64,000 nucleotides of DNA from an uncultured Tateyamaria sp. (GTDB lineage: Bacteria; Pseudomonadota; Alphaproteobacteria; Rhodobacterales; Rhodobacteraceae): positions 186,001-250,000 of the forward strand of contig NZ_CANMBJ010000004.1 of NCBI RefSeq assembly GCF_947496075.1, given 5' to 3'. The position numbers and the translations under genes are program-made. Position 1 is the first letter of the stretch. The number at the start of each line of letters is the position of its first letter. The notes beneath the pieces are model-generated. The model worked only from the letters and a program-made list of their open reading frames with translations. It was not told the origin of the DNA and ran no database searches. Positions 44,282 to 52,721 of the stretch are shown here, one piece after another.

Positions 44282-44770
44282 TCAGGGGATGAGCACGCGG
44301 TCGATGACGTGGATCACACCGTTCGAAGCCAGAATGTCTGCCTGGATCACGTTGGACTTTTCAACCTTCACGCCGTTGCGGCCATCGATGTGGACGTTGG
44401 CACCATTTACGGTTGCGACGCTCAAACGTTGACCGGCAAGGTCGGACGACAGGGTTTGTCCCGGCACAACATGATAGGTCAGGATGCTGACAAGCTGGTC
44501 TTTATTCTCAGGCTTCAACAGGTTTTCAACGGTGCCTGCAGGCAGAGCAGCAAACGCTTCATCCGTGGGCGCGAAAACAGTGAACGGGCCAGGGCTCTTT
44601 AGTGTATCGACCAGATCGGCGGCCTGCACTGCAGCAACCAGCGTGTTAAACGATCCAGCGGCGACGGCTGTATCGACGATATCGGGCTGGGTATTCATCT
44701 CGGCACATGCACCAAGAGTGGCAAGGGCCGCGCCGACGGCGGTCATTTTCATAAAGGAACGGCGTTTCAT
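44282..44770 (-). CDS. Fasciclin-domain lipoprotein
   Basis: 162 aa. N-terminus [20 protein letters not shown] then AC: a twin-arginine-like start and a lipobox with Cys22. One FAS1 domain follows ([53 protein letters not shown]). Likely anchored on the membrane facing the periplasm or surface. Divergent from DUF6502; two palindromes lie between. The RTX fasciclin protein follows 27 bp downstream, so they likely form one operon. Confidence 0.93.
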   Translation of the reverse strand: MKRRSFMKMTAVGAALATLGACAEMNTQPDIVDTAVAAGSFNTLVAAVQAADLVDTLKSPGPFTVFAPTDEAFAALPAGTVENLLKPENKDQLVSILTYHVVPGQTLSSDLAGQRLSVATVNGANVHIDGRNGVKVEKSNVIQADILASNGVIHVIDRVLIP

Positions 44771-44812
44771 AGGTGTGTCTCCTCAAAGGTATGGCGCGGG
44801 GCCGGATACTAA

Positions 44813-44829
44813 GTGGGAATATTTCCCAC
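44813..44829. promoter_or_regulatory. Palindromic operator candidate 1 (fasciclin/DUF6502)
   Basis: GTGGGAA-TAT-TTCCCAC, a perfect dyad centred at 44821. A second site of the same design is centred at 44881, 60 bp away (about six helical turns). Both lie between the divergent fasciclin and DUF6502 starts, so they look like paired binding sites for one regulator, most simply DUF6502 itself. Confidence 0.65.
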
Positions 44830-44871
44830 GCATGGCGACATGACGCAGGCCCATCACATTTCAAGGTTTTA

Positions 44872-44890
44872 CGTGGAAAAATTTTCCACG
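44872..44890. promoter_or_regulatory. Palindromic operator candidate 2 (fasciclin/DUF6502)
   Basis: CGTGGAAAA-A-TTTTCCACG, a perfect 19-bp dyad 18 bp before the DUF6502 ATG. Shares the GTGG(G/A)AA...TT(C/T)CCAC plan with the site at 44813-44829. Binding here would block the DUF6502 promoter, fitting autorepression. Confidence 0.65.
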
Positions 44891-44907
44891 CGCGATATTG
44901 TCGAAAT

Positions 44908-45762
44908 ATGGCAAGAAGCGAGCAAACCAACGCATCCGACGCATTTATGCGTGTTCTCAGGGGGTTACTGCGACCACTGGTGCGCACAATGATTGCACGC
45001 GGTTTGACGGCCCCAGCAATCTACAGCTTGCTGAAACGGGTCTATGTCGAGGTTGCAGAAGAGTCATTCCGTCTGGATGACAAACCTTTGACCGACAGCC
45101 GGATCGCCCTTTTGACAGGCGTGCACCGCAAAGACATCCGGACCATCAAAGCTGAATACACCGATACGACCGGCCAGACTCGCCGCAACAGTGCGCTTCT
45201 TGCGACGGTGATTGGGCAATGGATGTCCGCACCTGATTTTACCGACAAAAATGGCGCACCAATACCATTGCCGCGACAGTCAGATGACGCCGTGAACTTT
45301 GAAACGCTTGTGCGATCCGTCAGCCGAGATGTGCGACCACGAACTGTATTGGATGAACTGCAATTTGCAGGCTTGGTGACCGAAACCAGTGATGGCTTGC
45401 TACACCTTAAAGCAGAAGCCGTCGTCGGAACTGGTAACGCGCCGGACAAGGAAGCGTTCTTTGCTGCGAATGTGGGCGACCATTTGGCAGCGGCAACAGA
45501 AAACCTGCTTGCCGACACCCCTCCGTTCTTCGAACGCGCCGTATTCTACAACCAGCTTCCACCAGACGCGGTGGACGCGATTGAAACGGCAGCGCGCCAG
45601 CAGGCTCAGGCCCTTCTTGAAGACTTGAACAAGCAGTCGAGTGGTTTTCACCATGCCAGCAAAGGACATGATGGCCCTCGACAACGCTACCGACTGGGCA
45701 TTTACTTCTATCGAGAAGACGCTGCAGACGCGCAAACAGAAGAGAAGGCCCAAGACACGTGA
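44908..45762 (+). CDS. DUF6502 family protein (putative DNA-binding regulator)
   Basis: 284 aa. MARSEQTNASDAFMRVLRGL then LRPLVRTMIARGLTAPAIYS and LLKRVYVEVAEESFRL is the family start. Residues about 62-83 (LTDSRIALLTGVHRKDIRTI) look like a helix-turn-helix. The family has no proven function that I know. No signal peptide or membrane helix, so cytoplasmic. ATG at 44908, with the palindrome just upstream. The DUF5666 gene overlaps its stop by GTGA, so both are co-translated. Confidence 0.88.
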   Translation: MARSEQTNASDAFMRVLRGLLRPLVRTMIARGLTAPAIYSLLKRVYVEVAEESFRLDDKPLTDSRIALLTGVHRKDIRTIKAEYTDTTGQTRRNSALLATVIGQWMSAPDFTDKNGAPIPLPRQSDDAVNFETLVRSVSRDVRPRTVLDELQFAGLVTETSDGLLHLKAEAVVGTGNAPDKEAFFAANVGDHLAAATENLLADTPPFFERAVFYNQLPPDAVDAIETAARQQAQALLEDLNKQSSGFHHASKGHDGPRQRYRLGIYFYREDAADAQTEEKAQDT

Positions 45763-46727
45763 CGCGCTTGACCAGACGGAACACGCTTGGGCTTTTGGGC
45801 GGCACCGCACTGACCGCTTGCTCTCCAGCCATCTCAACGTCGCAACTCGGCGACGATCCTTTTGAGGGAGGCATCGGCGGCACCGGGATTGTTGGTTTGA
45901 TGACAGGCACCGGCAGTGTGCTTGTGAACGGCCTGCGGGTCGAGGTGACATCCGCGACTCGTATTTTTTCCGCAAATGCACGAACCAACGACACTCTGCT
46001 CGTACCCGGTCGCACCCTTACAATGCTGGCCCACGCACGTCTCGGCCGGTTCGAAGCGAAACGCATCGACATCGATGATCCGCTGACCGGGGTGCTGTTG
46101 CGCCACGGATCCGGTTTTTCGGTCAACAGCACAACTTTGCACGGTGCTGACAGTGTCAATGCACAGGTCGGCGAGCGGGTCACTGTGAGTGGGATTTGGC
46201 AAGCCGATGGATCGGTACAAACAAGCCTGATGCAACGCACGTCCAGCCAGGAAGATAGTGTCTCAGGCGTCCTTGAAGGATCAGCGGCCGAGGGGTGGAG
46301 TATTGGCCAAACGCCGATTGCTCCACCTCGCGGGCAAAGCTTGATTGCCGGGCAGTTCGTGGTTGCCAAGGGGCAATTTACCCACGGGACCCTTCAGGTC
46401 AACTCGCTGCGGTTTGGACGTTTCCGGGAAGGTGGCAACACCTTGCGACAGCTGTCGGTAGAGGGGTATCTTGAGCCGGTTTCAAATGCTCCCGGCTTCC
46501 GTTTGGCTGGCTTGGGCCACAGTTTTGACCAACGCCTTCAATTGGCCAGCTTCGCTGACAACCGAGCAGTGTACTTTGGCCCTTACACTGGCCGATTTGT
46601 TGCACGCCGCGCCGTTCTTGTGCCCGAGGCACAAGGCCAGAGGGCATCACTGTTGCGCCCAGCCGATGGCAAAAGCAGCGCCGCATCGCTTTCGGGTGAT
46701 CGCGCACGAACAATCACGACGCGCTGA
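45759..46727 (+). CDS. DUF5666 domain lipoprotein
   Basis: 322 aa. GTG start in a GTGA overlap with DUF6502. MTRLTRRNTLGLLGGTALTA then C gives a twin-arginine-like signal and lipobox (Cys21). The mature part is beta-rich (GTGIVGLMTGTGSVLVNGLR, RVTVSGIWQADGSVQTSLMQ) with repeated DUF5666-type segments. Export side likely periplasm or surface. Family role unknown; pairing with DUF6502 recurs here by overlap. Convergent with a LysR gene 3 bp away. Confidence 0.87.
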   Translation: MTRLTRRNTLGLLGGTALTACSPAISTSQLGDDPFEGGIGGTGIVGLMTGTGSVLVNGLRVEVTSATRIFSANARTNDTLLVPGRTLTMLAHARLGRFEAKRIDIDDPLTGVLLRHGSGFSVNSTTLHGADSVNAQVGERVTVSGIWQADGSVQTSLMQRTSSQEDSVSGVLEGSAAEGWSIGQTPIAPPRGQSLIAGQFVVAKGQFTHGTLQVNSLRFGRFREGGNTLRQLSVEGYLEPVSNAPGFRLAGLGHSFDQRLQLASFADNRAVYFGPYTGRFVARRAVLVPEAQGQRASLLRPADGKSSAASLSGDRARTITTR

Positions 46728-46730
46728 CCG

Positions 46731-47600
46731 CTAGGCGGTAAACATCGACCTTCGGGCGGCGATCCACTCTGCAATGAAATCAACAAATGCGCGGACACGC
46801 GCGCTGTTGCGAAGATCCCCATGCATCAGCACCCAGATACTTCGCCCCGGACCAACCGGCACGCCTGGAACACGCACCAAATCCGGATGCGTGTCACCAA
46901 GAAAAGCGGGCACCCATGCCATACCGAGGCCCGCTGCCGCGGCCTCGGTCTGCATAAAGACTTCTGGCAACTTGTGGCGCGGCGTCGCCTTTGGCAGTGG
47001 AGTTTGTGCAATCCACATATCGTCAGCCCCCCAACCGATCCAGTGCGCACCCTCTCCAAGCGAAGATACCAAATTAGGATGGGCGGAGATGTAGTCAGGC
47101 GTAGCAAACGCAGCATTGACGTAGTCGACCATCCTGCGCCCCACCAGGTCATCATCGATCTGCCTGGCCGCGCGGATTGAGACGTCTGCCTCCTGTCGCG
47201 ACAGGTCCGAAATCTTGTTGGTTGCCACCGCATCAATGCGAATATCCGGAAAGAGTTCTGTGAACTCTACCAGTATCGACACAAAAAAGCCGTGACCAAA
47301 CGAGGGCGGCAAACTGACCCGCACAATGCCGCTGGGAACACTGTCCAAACCAGTCAGGCGGCGCTGCACTTCCAGCATCCGCTGCTCCATTTCCTGGGCA
47401 TGCGGAAGCAATAACTCACCGGGTTGGGTCAAGGCCAAACCGCGTGCAGATCGATCAAACAAGCGGGTACCAAGACTATACTCCGCCCCCTCCAGTGCCC
47501 TTGCGACCGTGGCATGATTGACTTTCAGCGCGCTTGCAGCACCACGCAGGCTGCCAGCCCGATGAAGTGCCAGCAAGATGCGCATATGATCCCAATTCAT
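46731..47600 (-). CDS. LysR-family transcriptional regulator
   Basis: 289 aa. HTH at MNWDHMRILLALHRAGSLRG, AASALKVNHATVARALEGAE, TRLFDRSARGLALTQPGELL; effector domain from about residue 90 (GIVRVSLPPSFGHGFFVSIL). Start at 47600 has GGAGGT upstream. Not obviously tied to egtB (187 bp away, divergent), whose promoter shares the spacer. Confidence 0.92.
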   Translation of the reverse strand: MNWDHMRILLALHRAGSLRGAASALKVNHATVARALEGAEYSLGTRLFDRSARGLALTQPGELLLPHAQEMEQRMLEVQRRLTGLDSVPSGIVRVSLPPSFGHGFFVSILVEFTELFPDIRIDAVATNKISDLSRQEADVSIRAARQIDDDLVGRRMVDYVNAAFATPDYISAHPNLVSSLGEGAHWIGWGADDMWIAQTPLPKATPRHKLPEVFMQTEAAAAGLGMAWVPAFLGDTHPDLVRVPGVPVGPGRSIWVLMHGDLRNSARVRAFVDFIAEWIAARRSMFTA

Positions 47601-47786
47601 CGCGACCTCCATCCAAGCGGATCGTTGCCGATCCGCCATGCTGAACTATTCGCTGCATCGCACGGAAAATCAACGCACTACACTTTCCTGTGTGGCCTGT
47701 GGTTCTGTCGCCAATTCCTGACAACATGGGCTCAGACAAACAGATGAGATGAACGTACCCTTCGCCACCCAAGGAACATCGCAGTC
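47601..47786. promoter_or_regulatory. Divergent lysR-egtB control region
   Basis: 186-bp spacer. It holds GCGGATC-GTTGCC-GATCCGC (47617-47636), a perfect 7-bp dyad just upstream of the lysR start, a candidate LysR site. AAGGAA precedes the egtB ATG. Confidence 0.4.
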
Positions 47787-49049
47787 ATGACCACACTCTC
47801 CCCTTCTCTGGCACCAAACAAGGTAACGGAACTGTTCTCACGCACGCGCGCGCGCACGGATGCACTGGCGGCTCCGTTAACGGCCGAAGACATGATGCTG
47901 CAAAGCATGGAAGACGCTTCACCAGCGAAATGGCACCTCGCCCACACCACTTGGTTCTTTGAAGAGTTCATTCTGAAACCAAGGATGCCGGGCTACACAT
48001 CCCCGGATGATCGCTTCGCGTTTCTGTTCAACTCGTATTACACGCAGGCCGGACCACGTCATGCGCGTGACCGGCGGGGGTTGGTATCGCGCCCCGGCGT
48101 TCAGGAAGTCCAGGCATACCGCGCACATGTCGAAGACAGTTTGGAAGACCTGTTGGCAGCCTCCCGTGATGATGCCGATGATATTGCCGCTCTGGTCGAG
48201 CTGGGCTGCCACCACGAGATGCAACATCAGGAGTTGCTGGTCACGGACTTGCTGCACGGGCTGAGCTTCAATCCACTTCTGCCGGTCTACAAAGACCCCG
48301 AACCACTTCCCGTCACATCCGAAGTACCGCTCACCTTTACCCGATATGATGGCGGCCTTGTTGAGATGGGGCATGATGGGATCGGCTTTGCATATGATTG
48401 TGAGGGGCCGCGCCACAAAACCTATGTTGCCCCGTTCGACATCGCCGATCGCCCCGTCACCAACCGGGACTGGATCACATTCATGGAAGACGATGGCTAT
48501 GATGACACCCGGCACTGGTTGATGGAGGGACATACCGTCGCCCAGCGGGAGGAGTGGTCACACCCCCTGTACTGGTGGCAACAAGACGATGAATGGTGGA
48601 CCTTCACCTTGCGCGGTCCGCAACCGGTGGCCCTCGATGCCCCGGTTGTACATGTCAGCTACTACGAAGCCGAAGCCTTTGCACGATGGGCTGGCGCACG
48701 CCTGCCAACGGAGGCTGAACACGAGATCGCGTTTCGCGACACTCCCATCCAAGGTAATCTGATGGGCGACGCAGGCGCGACCGGAGCATTGCGGCCCCTA
48801 CCAGGTCCAGGCGTCTGGGGTGATGTTTGGGAATGGACTGCGTCGGACTTCAGCCCATATCCGGGCTTCCGACCACCCGAGGGGGCGCTTGGCGAATACA
48901 ACGGCAAGTTCATGGTGAACCAGCGCGTGCTGCGCGGTGGGTCTTGCGCGACACCGCGCGAGCAGATGCGGCCAACATACCGCACATTCTTCTACCCTCA
49001 TCAACGCTGGCAAATGTTGGGCCTGCGCCTGGCACGGGATGTATCGTAA
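47787..49049 (+). CDS. egtB: Ergothioneine biosynthesis sulfoxide synthase
   Basis: 420 aa. DinB-like N-terminal domain with iron ligands in KWHLAHTTW (His50/53) and the HxxxH motif HHEMQHQELLVTDL (His143, His147), and a C-terminal formylglycine-generating/sulfatase-modifying fold (RPVTNRDWITFM, GDVWEWTASDFSPYPGFRPP, RVLRGGSCATPREQMR). Iron enzyme that joins hercynine to a cysteine or gamma-Glu-Cys thiol with oxygen. egtD follows by TAATG overlap. egtA, egtC and egtE are absent here. Confidence 0.95.
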   Translation: MTTLSPSLAPNKVTELFSRTRARTDALAAPLTAEDMMLQSMEDASPAKWHLAHTTWFFEEFILKPRMPGYTSPDDRFAFLFNSYYTQAGPRHARDRRGLVSRPGVQEVQAYRAHVEDSLEDLLAASRDDADDIAALVELGCHHEMQHQELLVTDLLHGLSFNPLLPVYKDPEPLPVTSEVPLTFTRYDGGLVEMGHDGIGFAYDCEGPRHKTYVAPFDIADRPVTNRDWITFMEDDGYDDTRHWLMEGHTVAQREEWSHPLYWWQQDDEWWTFTLRGPQPVALDAPVVHVSYYEAEAFARWAGARLPTEAEHEIAFRDTPIQGNLMGDAGATGALRPLPGPGVWGDVWEWTASDFSPYPGFRPPEGALGEYNGKFMVNQRVLRGGSCATPREQMRPTYRTFFYPHQRWQMLGLRLARDVS

Positions 49050-50011
49050 TGGACGGCACACTCCAACTTACGGCACGTGATTCAACAGAAACCGATGCAT
49101 TGATCACAGATGCGATTGCAGGCCTGACAGCACCGCAAAAATCACTGAGCCCAAAATGGTTGTACGACCATCATGGCAGTGCGCTGTTTGAACAGATCAC
49201 GCAGCTGCCCGAGTATTATCCCACACGAACCGAGGCGGGTATTCTCCGCGACAACGCTGCGGCGCTGGCTGGTCTCGTCCCGCACAATGGTGCACTCGTT
49301 GAACTGGGATCGGGCGCGTCGGTCAAAACCCGAACATTGCTGGATGTCGGGTCGCATTTCGGCAGCTATGTGCCTGTCGATATCTCGCGGGATTTCCTGA
49401 TGGAGACAGCGAATGATCTTCAAAACCGCTATCCAGCCTTGAGCATTGCACCGGTGGTTGCTGACTTCTCGGCCCCGGTCACATTGCCTGACGACCTGGC
49501 AGGCATTCCCAAAGTTGGCTTTTTCCCCGGGTCGACGATTGGCAACCTCACGCCTGACCGTGCACAGGCTCTACTGACAGGTGTCCGTGCGTGGGAGGGG
49601 GTCACCGCATTCATAATCGGCATGGATATGGTCAAAAATACCAGTGATCTTGTAGCAGCGTATGATGATGCCCAAGGCATCACCGCCAAGTTCATCGGAA
49701 ACATCCTCGTGCGACTGAACCGAGAAGCGGGTGCAAACTTCGACACCCAAGCATTCAAGTACCGAGCCAGCTGGGATCCGGCCTTGGCACGGATCGACAT
49801 GCATCTTGTCTCGTCCCGCGATCAGAACGTTACACTCGCTGGAATGACCGTCGCATTTGAAGCAGAGGAAGCGATCCATGTCAGCGCGGCCCGTAAATAC
49901 ACACCCGACAGCCTGCGTGCTCTTGCGCTAAGTGCCGGATGGGACGTTGCTGTGCGTTACGCGGATGCGGCGGACAGGTTCTCGGTGGTCGTTCTCACGC
50001 CTCGCACGTGA
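49049..50011 (+). CDS. egtD: L-histidine N(alpha)-methyltransferase
   Basis: 320 aa. Starts in a TAATG overlap with egtB. LSPKWLYDHHGSALFEQITQ, LPEYYPTRTEAGILRDNAAA, then ALVELGSGASVKTRTLLDV and YVPVDISRDFLMETANDLQN, the EgtD pattern; FPGSTIGNLTPDRAQALLTG also fits. Makes hercynine (trimethyl-histidine) from histidine with three SAM. The hairpin after it may end the transcript. Confidence 0.96.
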   Translation: MDGTLQLTARDSTETDALITDAIAGLTAPQKSLSPKWLYDHHGSALFEQITQLPEYYPTRTEAGILRDNAAALAGLVPHNGALVELGSGASVKTRTLLDVGSHFGSYVPVDISRDFLMETANDLQNRYPALSIAPVVADFSAPVTLPDDLAGIPKVGFFPGSTIGNLTPDRAQALLTGVRAWEGVTAFIIGMDMVKNTSDLVAAYDDAQGITAKFIGNILVRLNREAGANFDTQAFKYRASWDPALARIDMHLVSSRDQNVTLAGMTVAFEAEEAIHVSAARKYTPDSLRALALSAGWDVAVRYADAADRFSVVVLTPRT

Positions 50012-50050
50012 CGGATGCAAGCACGCAGACGGTTTGCAATATCACTTGCA

Positions 50051-50089
50051 GCGGTTATCCACCTCGATCTCATAAAGGTGGGTAACCGC
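50051..50089 (+). other. Hairpin after egtD
   Basis: GCGGTTATCCACCT (50051-50064) and AGGTGGGTAACCGC (50076-50089): fourteen pairs with one wobble, loop of eleven. No U-run. Could stabilise or end the egtBD mRNA. The rest of the 295-bp gap to 50307 has no convincing gene. Confidence 0.5.
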
Positions 50090-50306
50090 GCTCAGTTGTT
50101 CCGTCGATTGTGAACTGAAGTTACGCCATGCTGCGGCTGGCAAGATTTATCGGCGACCAAGGAAAGCCCTATGGCTGTCGTGGGCTGGCACTGGCAGGCA
50201 CCGCGTGGTGAAGGCCAAGGGAGATTGATGGGTCACGGCAATATCCGCCAAGGCTTTTGTATCGTACAAGAGATGGAGACCTTCGCCAAAGACACGGGAA
50301 ACCGCA

Positions 50307-51113
50307 ATGACGCACCCACTGCTAACACACTCCGATATCACCGCGTACCAGCGAGACGGTGTTGTTCTGATCCGTGGGCTGTTTGCCCCTTTCGTCGAAA
50401 CACTGCGCGCAGGCGTGGCACGCAATATGGAGGAGCCCGGACCCTATGCAGCGGAAAACCTGAAGAAGGGCGAAGAAGGCCGGTTCTTTGACGACTATTG
50501 TAACTGGACCCGCATCCCGGAGTTCAAGGAAGTGATCCATGCGTCAGACGTTGCAGCAGTTGCCGCCAACCTCATGGGCTCGTCCCGTGTCCAGATGTTT
50601 CACGACCATGTTCTGGTAAAAGAGCCGGGAACCTCGAAGCCAACTCCGTGGCATCAGGACGGGCCGTACTACTTCGTAGAAGGACGGCAGACCGTCAGTT
50701 TCTGGTCACCGCTCGATCCTGTTGAGGACGCGTCGCTGCGGTGCGTTGTTGGATCACAGCGTTGGAAAAAACCAGTACTGCCGACCCGTTGGTTGGCCGA
50801 AACAAGCTTCTACCCGGATGAAGACGCATATCAGCCTGTGCCAGATCCCGATGTCGAGGGTATGGACGTACGCGAATGGCAGATGGAGCCTGGTGATGCT
50901 GTCGCCTTCAACTTCATGACGCTGCATGGTGCGCGGGGGAATCAAACCGCTAATCGCAGGCGCGCCTTCTCTCTGCGCCTCGTTGGAGATGACGCGCGTT
51001 ACGTGTCGCGCCCGGGACCAACCTCCCCTCCCTTCCCAGGCCATAACATGAAGGATGGCGAACGTTTGCGCGAAGACTGGTTTCCAGTCCTGCTTGATCG
51101 TGAGATCGCATGA
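50307..51113 (+). CDS. Phytanoyl-CoA dioxygenase (PhyH) family protein
   Basis: 268 aa. Non-heme iron 2-oxoglutarate-dependent fold: PTPWHQDGPYYF with His116 and Asp118 of the iron triad, FMTLHGARGN with His207, and Arg219-type residue in RRRAFSLRL for 2-oxoglutarate. Substrate unknown; PhyH members hydroxylate lipids, osmolytes and secondary metabolites. Starts at 50307; about 290 bp after egtD on the same strand. It lies immediately left of the tRNA-Arg fragment that marks the island edge. Confidence 0.87.
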   Translation: MTHPLLTHSDITAYQRDGVVLIRGLFAPFVETLRAGVARNMEEPGPYAAENLKKGEEGRFFDDYCNWTRIPEFKEVIHASDVAAVAANLMGSSRVQMFHDHVLVKEPGTSKPTPWHQDGPYYFVEGRQTVSFWSPLDPVEDASLRCVVGSQRWKKPVLPTRWLAETSFYPDEDAYQPVPDPDVEGMDVREWQMEPGDAVAFNFMTLHGARGNQTANRRRAFSLRLVGDDARYVSRPGPTSPPFPGHNMKDGERLREDWFPVLLDREIA

Positions 51114-51128
51114 CAGCGCTGTGAAGAG

Positions 51129-51175
51129 TGGCGATCCCTGAAGGACTCGAACCCTCAACCTGCTGATTAGAAGTC
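51129..51175 (-). repeat. 3' fragment of tRNA-Arg(TCT), candidate att site
   Basis: Read on the minus strand: GACTTCTAATCAGCAGG (anticodon loop CTTCTAA, anticodon TCT), variable loop, T arm GAGGG-TTCGAGT-CCTTC, acceptor 3' AGGGATC, then GCCA. Forty-seven nt only; there is no 5' acceptor strand GATCCCT or D arm to the right. This is the displaced 3' tRNA end typical of an integration site; the intact tRNA would be at the far end of the element, beyond the window. Confidence 0.8.
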
Positions 51176-51192
51176 TTAAGGTGACGACTTCT
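51169..51192. other. Inverted repeat at the tRNA fragment border
   Basis: AGAAGTC-N10-GACTTCT, where the first arm is the edge of the tRNA-matching block. Possible core-type integrase site. Confidence 0.4.
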
Positions 51193-51345
51193 CAGTATTT
51201 CTCCATTCATCTACGAAGCGATGCTTTTATCAATAAAATATGAGAAATTCCACCACCCTCTTTCTGCTTGCTTCACGCTAGTCCACTGGGTTACATTACA
51301 CCTTGCTTACCCTTTGCTTACCTTTTGGTTGCCTCACGTTACGAA

Positions 51346-52500
51346 ATGCCCTCCGCCAAGCTCACAAAATCTTCCATTGAGCGACTTGCCAACGACGGGC
51401 CGTCAGACGTCATCTTCTGGGATGAGGCGCTTCCGGGGTTTGGCCTTCGCATAAAGCCCAACGGCACCAAGTCTTTCGTGGTCCAATACCGCAACCGCAC
51501 GACCGGCCGCTCCCGACGCAAAACGATTGGTCGTCATGGGCCCCTGATGACCGTGCATCAAGCCCGGGAGACCGCAAAGTCATTGCTGGCTGAAGTCCTG
51601 CGCGGCGCCGACCCAGTGGTGGAACTGAGGGCGCAGCGGAAGGCGCCGACCATCGCAGACCTGGCGGACAGGTATCTGGAAGAGCATGCCATCCCGAAAA
51701 AGCGCCCGGGCAGCGTGCGCAATGACAGGTCAATGTTGCTACGTCACGTTCTGCCGCAGATCGGCAAGCTTAAGGTCTTCGAGGTCAGATCGGCTGACCT
51801 CCAGCGCCTCCACAACAGCCTGCAAAGAACACCCTACGAAGCCAATCGAACGTTGGCGCTTCTGTCCAAAATGTTTTCTCTCGCGATCCCATGGGACATG
51901 CGCATGGACAATCCCGCGCTGGGCATCGAGAAATTTCAGGAACAGAAGCGCCAAAGGTGGCTGTCGGATGGAGAGTTGAAGCGTCTGCTTTCTGCGCTGC
52001 AAAGTCATCCTAATCAGGTCGCAGCCAACGCCATCCGTCTGCAGTTGCTAACCGGGGCCAGGATTGGGGAAGTGCTATCGGCTCGATGGGACGACTTTGA
52101 TTTGGACCGCAGCGTTTGGATCAAACCGTCGCACCATACCAAACAGAAGCGCACGGAACACTTGCCGTTATCCTCGGCCTCTGTCGCCCTAATAGACCAA
52201 TTGGCGAAGGTGCGGCGGGAGAAGTCGGACCACGTCTTCCCCAGCGCCCGGGTCGAGGGGCCGATCAGGGACCTCAAGGCCTTTTGGCGCGCGGTGACGA
52301 AGGCGGCCGAATTGCAGGACTACCGCATTCACGACAACCGCCACACCCATGCGTCTCATTTGGTATCGAGCGGCATGAGCCTTGCGATTGTGGGGCGGCT
52401 ACTTGGCCACACCAACCCCTCAACAACTCAGCGCTACGCGCATTTGGCAGATGATCCGCTGCGCGCGGCGGCAGATGTCATGGCGGCGAAGATATCTTGA
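51346..52500 (+). CDS. Tyrosine recombinase / integrase (P4-type)
   Basis: 384 aa from ATG at 51346 (MPSAKLTKSSIERLANDGPS). N-terminal arm-binding part (FGLRIKPNGTKSFVVQYRNR), SAM-like core-binding part (TIADLADRYLEEHAIPKKRP), and catalytic domain: Arg in LTGARIGEVLSARW, RHDN-R motif read as HDNRHTHASHLV (His-x-x-Arg, with Asn where Leu is usual), and GHTNPSTTQRYAHL with the His/Trp-position His and nucleophile Tyr. Sits beside the tRNA-Arg fragment, as expected for an island integrase. 26 extra in-frame codons upstream overlap the fragment and are not likely used. Confidence 0.92.
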   Translation: MPSAKLTKSSIERLANDGPSDVIFWDEALPGFGLRIKPNGTKSFVVQYRNRTTGRSRRKTIGRHGPLMTVHQARETAKSLLAEVLRGADPVVELRAQRKAPTIADLADRYLEEHAIPKKRPGSVRNDRSMLLRHVLPQIGKLKVFEVRSADLQRLHNSLQRTPYEANRTLALLSKMFSLAIPWDMRMDNPALGIEKFQEQKRQRWLSDGELKRLLSALQSHPNQVAANAIRLQLLTGARIGEVLSARWDDFDLDRSVWIKPSHHTKQKRTEHLPLSSASVALIDQLAKVRREKSDHVFPSARVEGPIRDLKAFWRAVTKAAELQDYRIHDNRHTHASHLVSSGMSLAIVGRLLGHTNPSTTQRYAHLADDPLRAAADVMAAKIS

Positions 52501-52721
52501 AGTTGGCGTTCGGCCCAAAGCTGCCGTCCGTTTTGGGTGTCGGATGCTGCAGCGCGACCCGTCAGACCGGACTTTCGCCGCAGGTGCGAAACCTTGCGCA
52601 AGCCGACCCACAGTTCGCAGGACAGAGCTGCCGTTCCATGTTTCGAGTTGATTGTCCGCCTTTGGATGTGCCCATTCGATAGTATCTCTGCAGCAGGGCT
52701 CCGGACCGCCACCCACACACA
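52501..52721. other. Gene-free stretch after the integrase
   Basis: 221 bp between the integrase stop and the broken transporter. Several short frames are open on both strands but none has a recognisable product or start site. No hairpin or repeat of note. Confidence 0.4.

Noticed and set aside
50051-50089. Intrinsic terminator after egtD
   Set aside because: Strong stem but no U-run, so recorded only as a hairpin.
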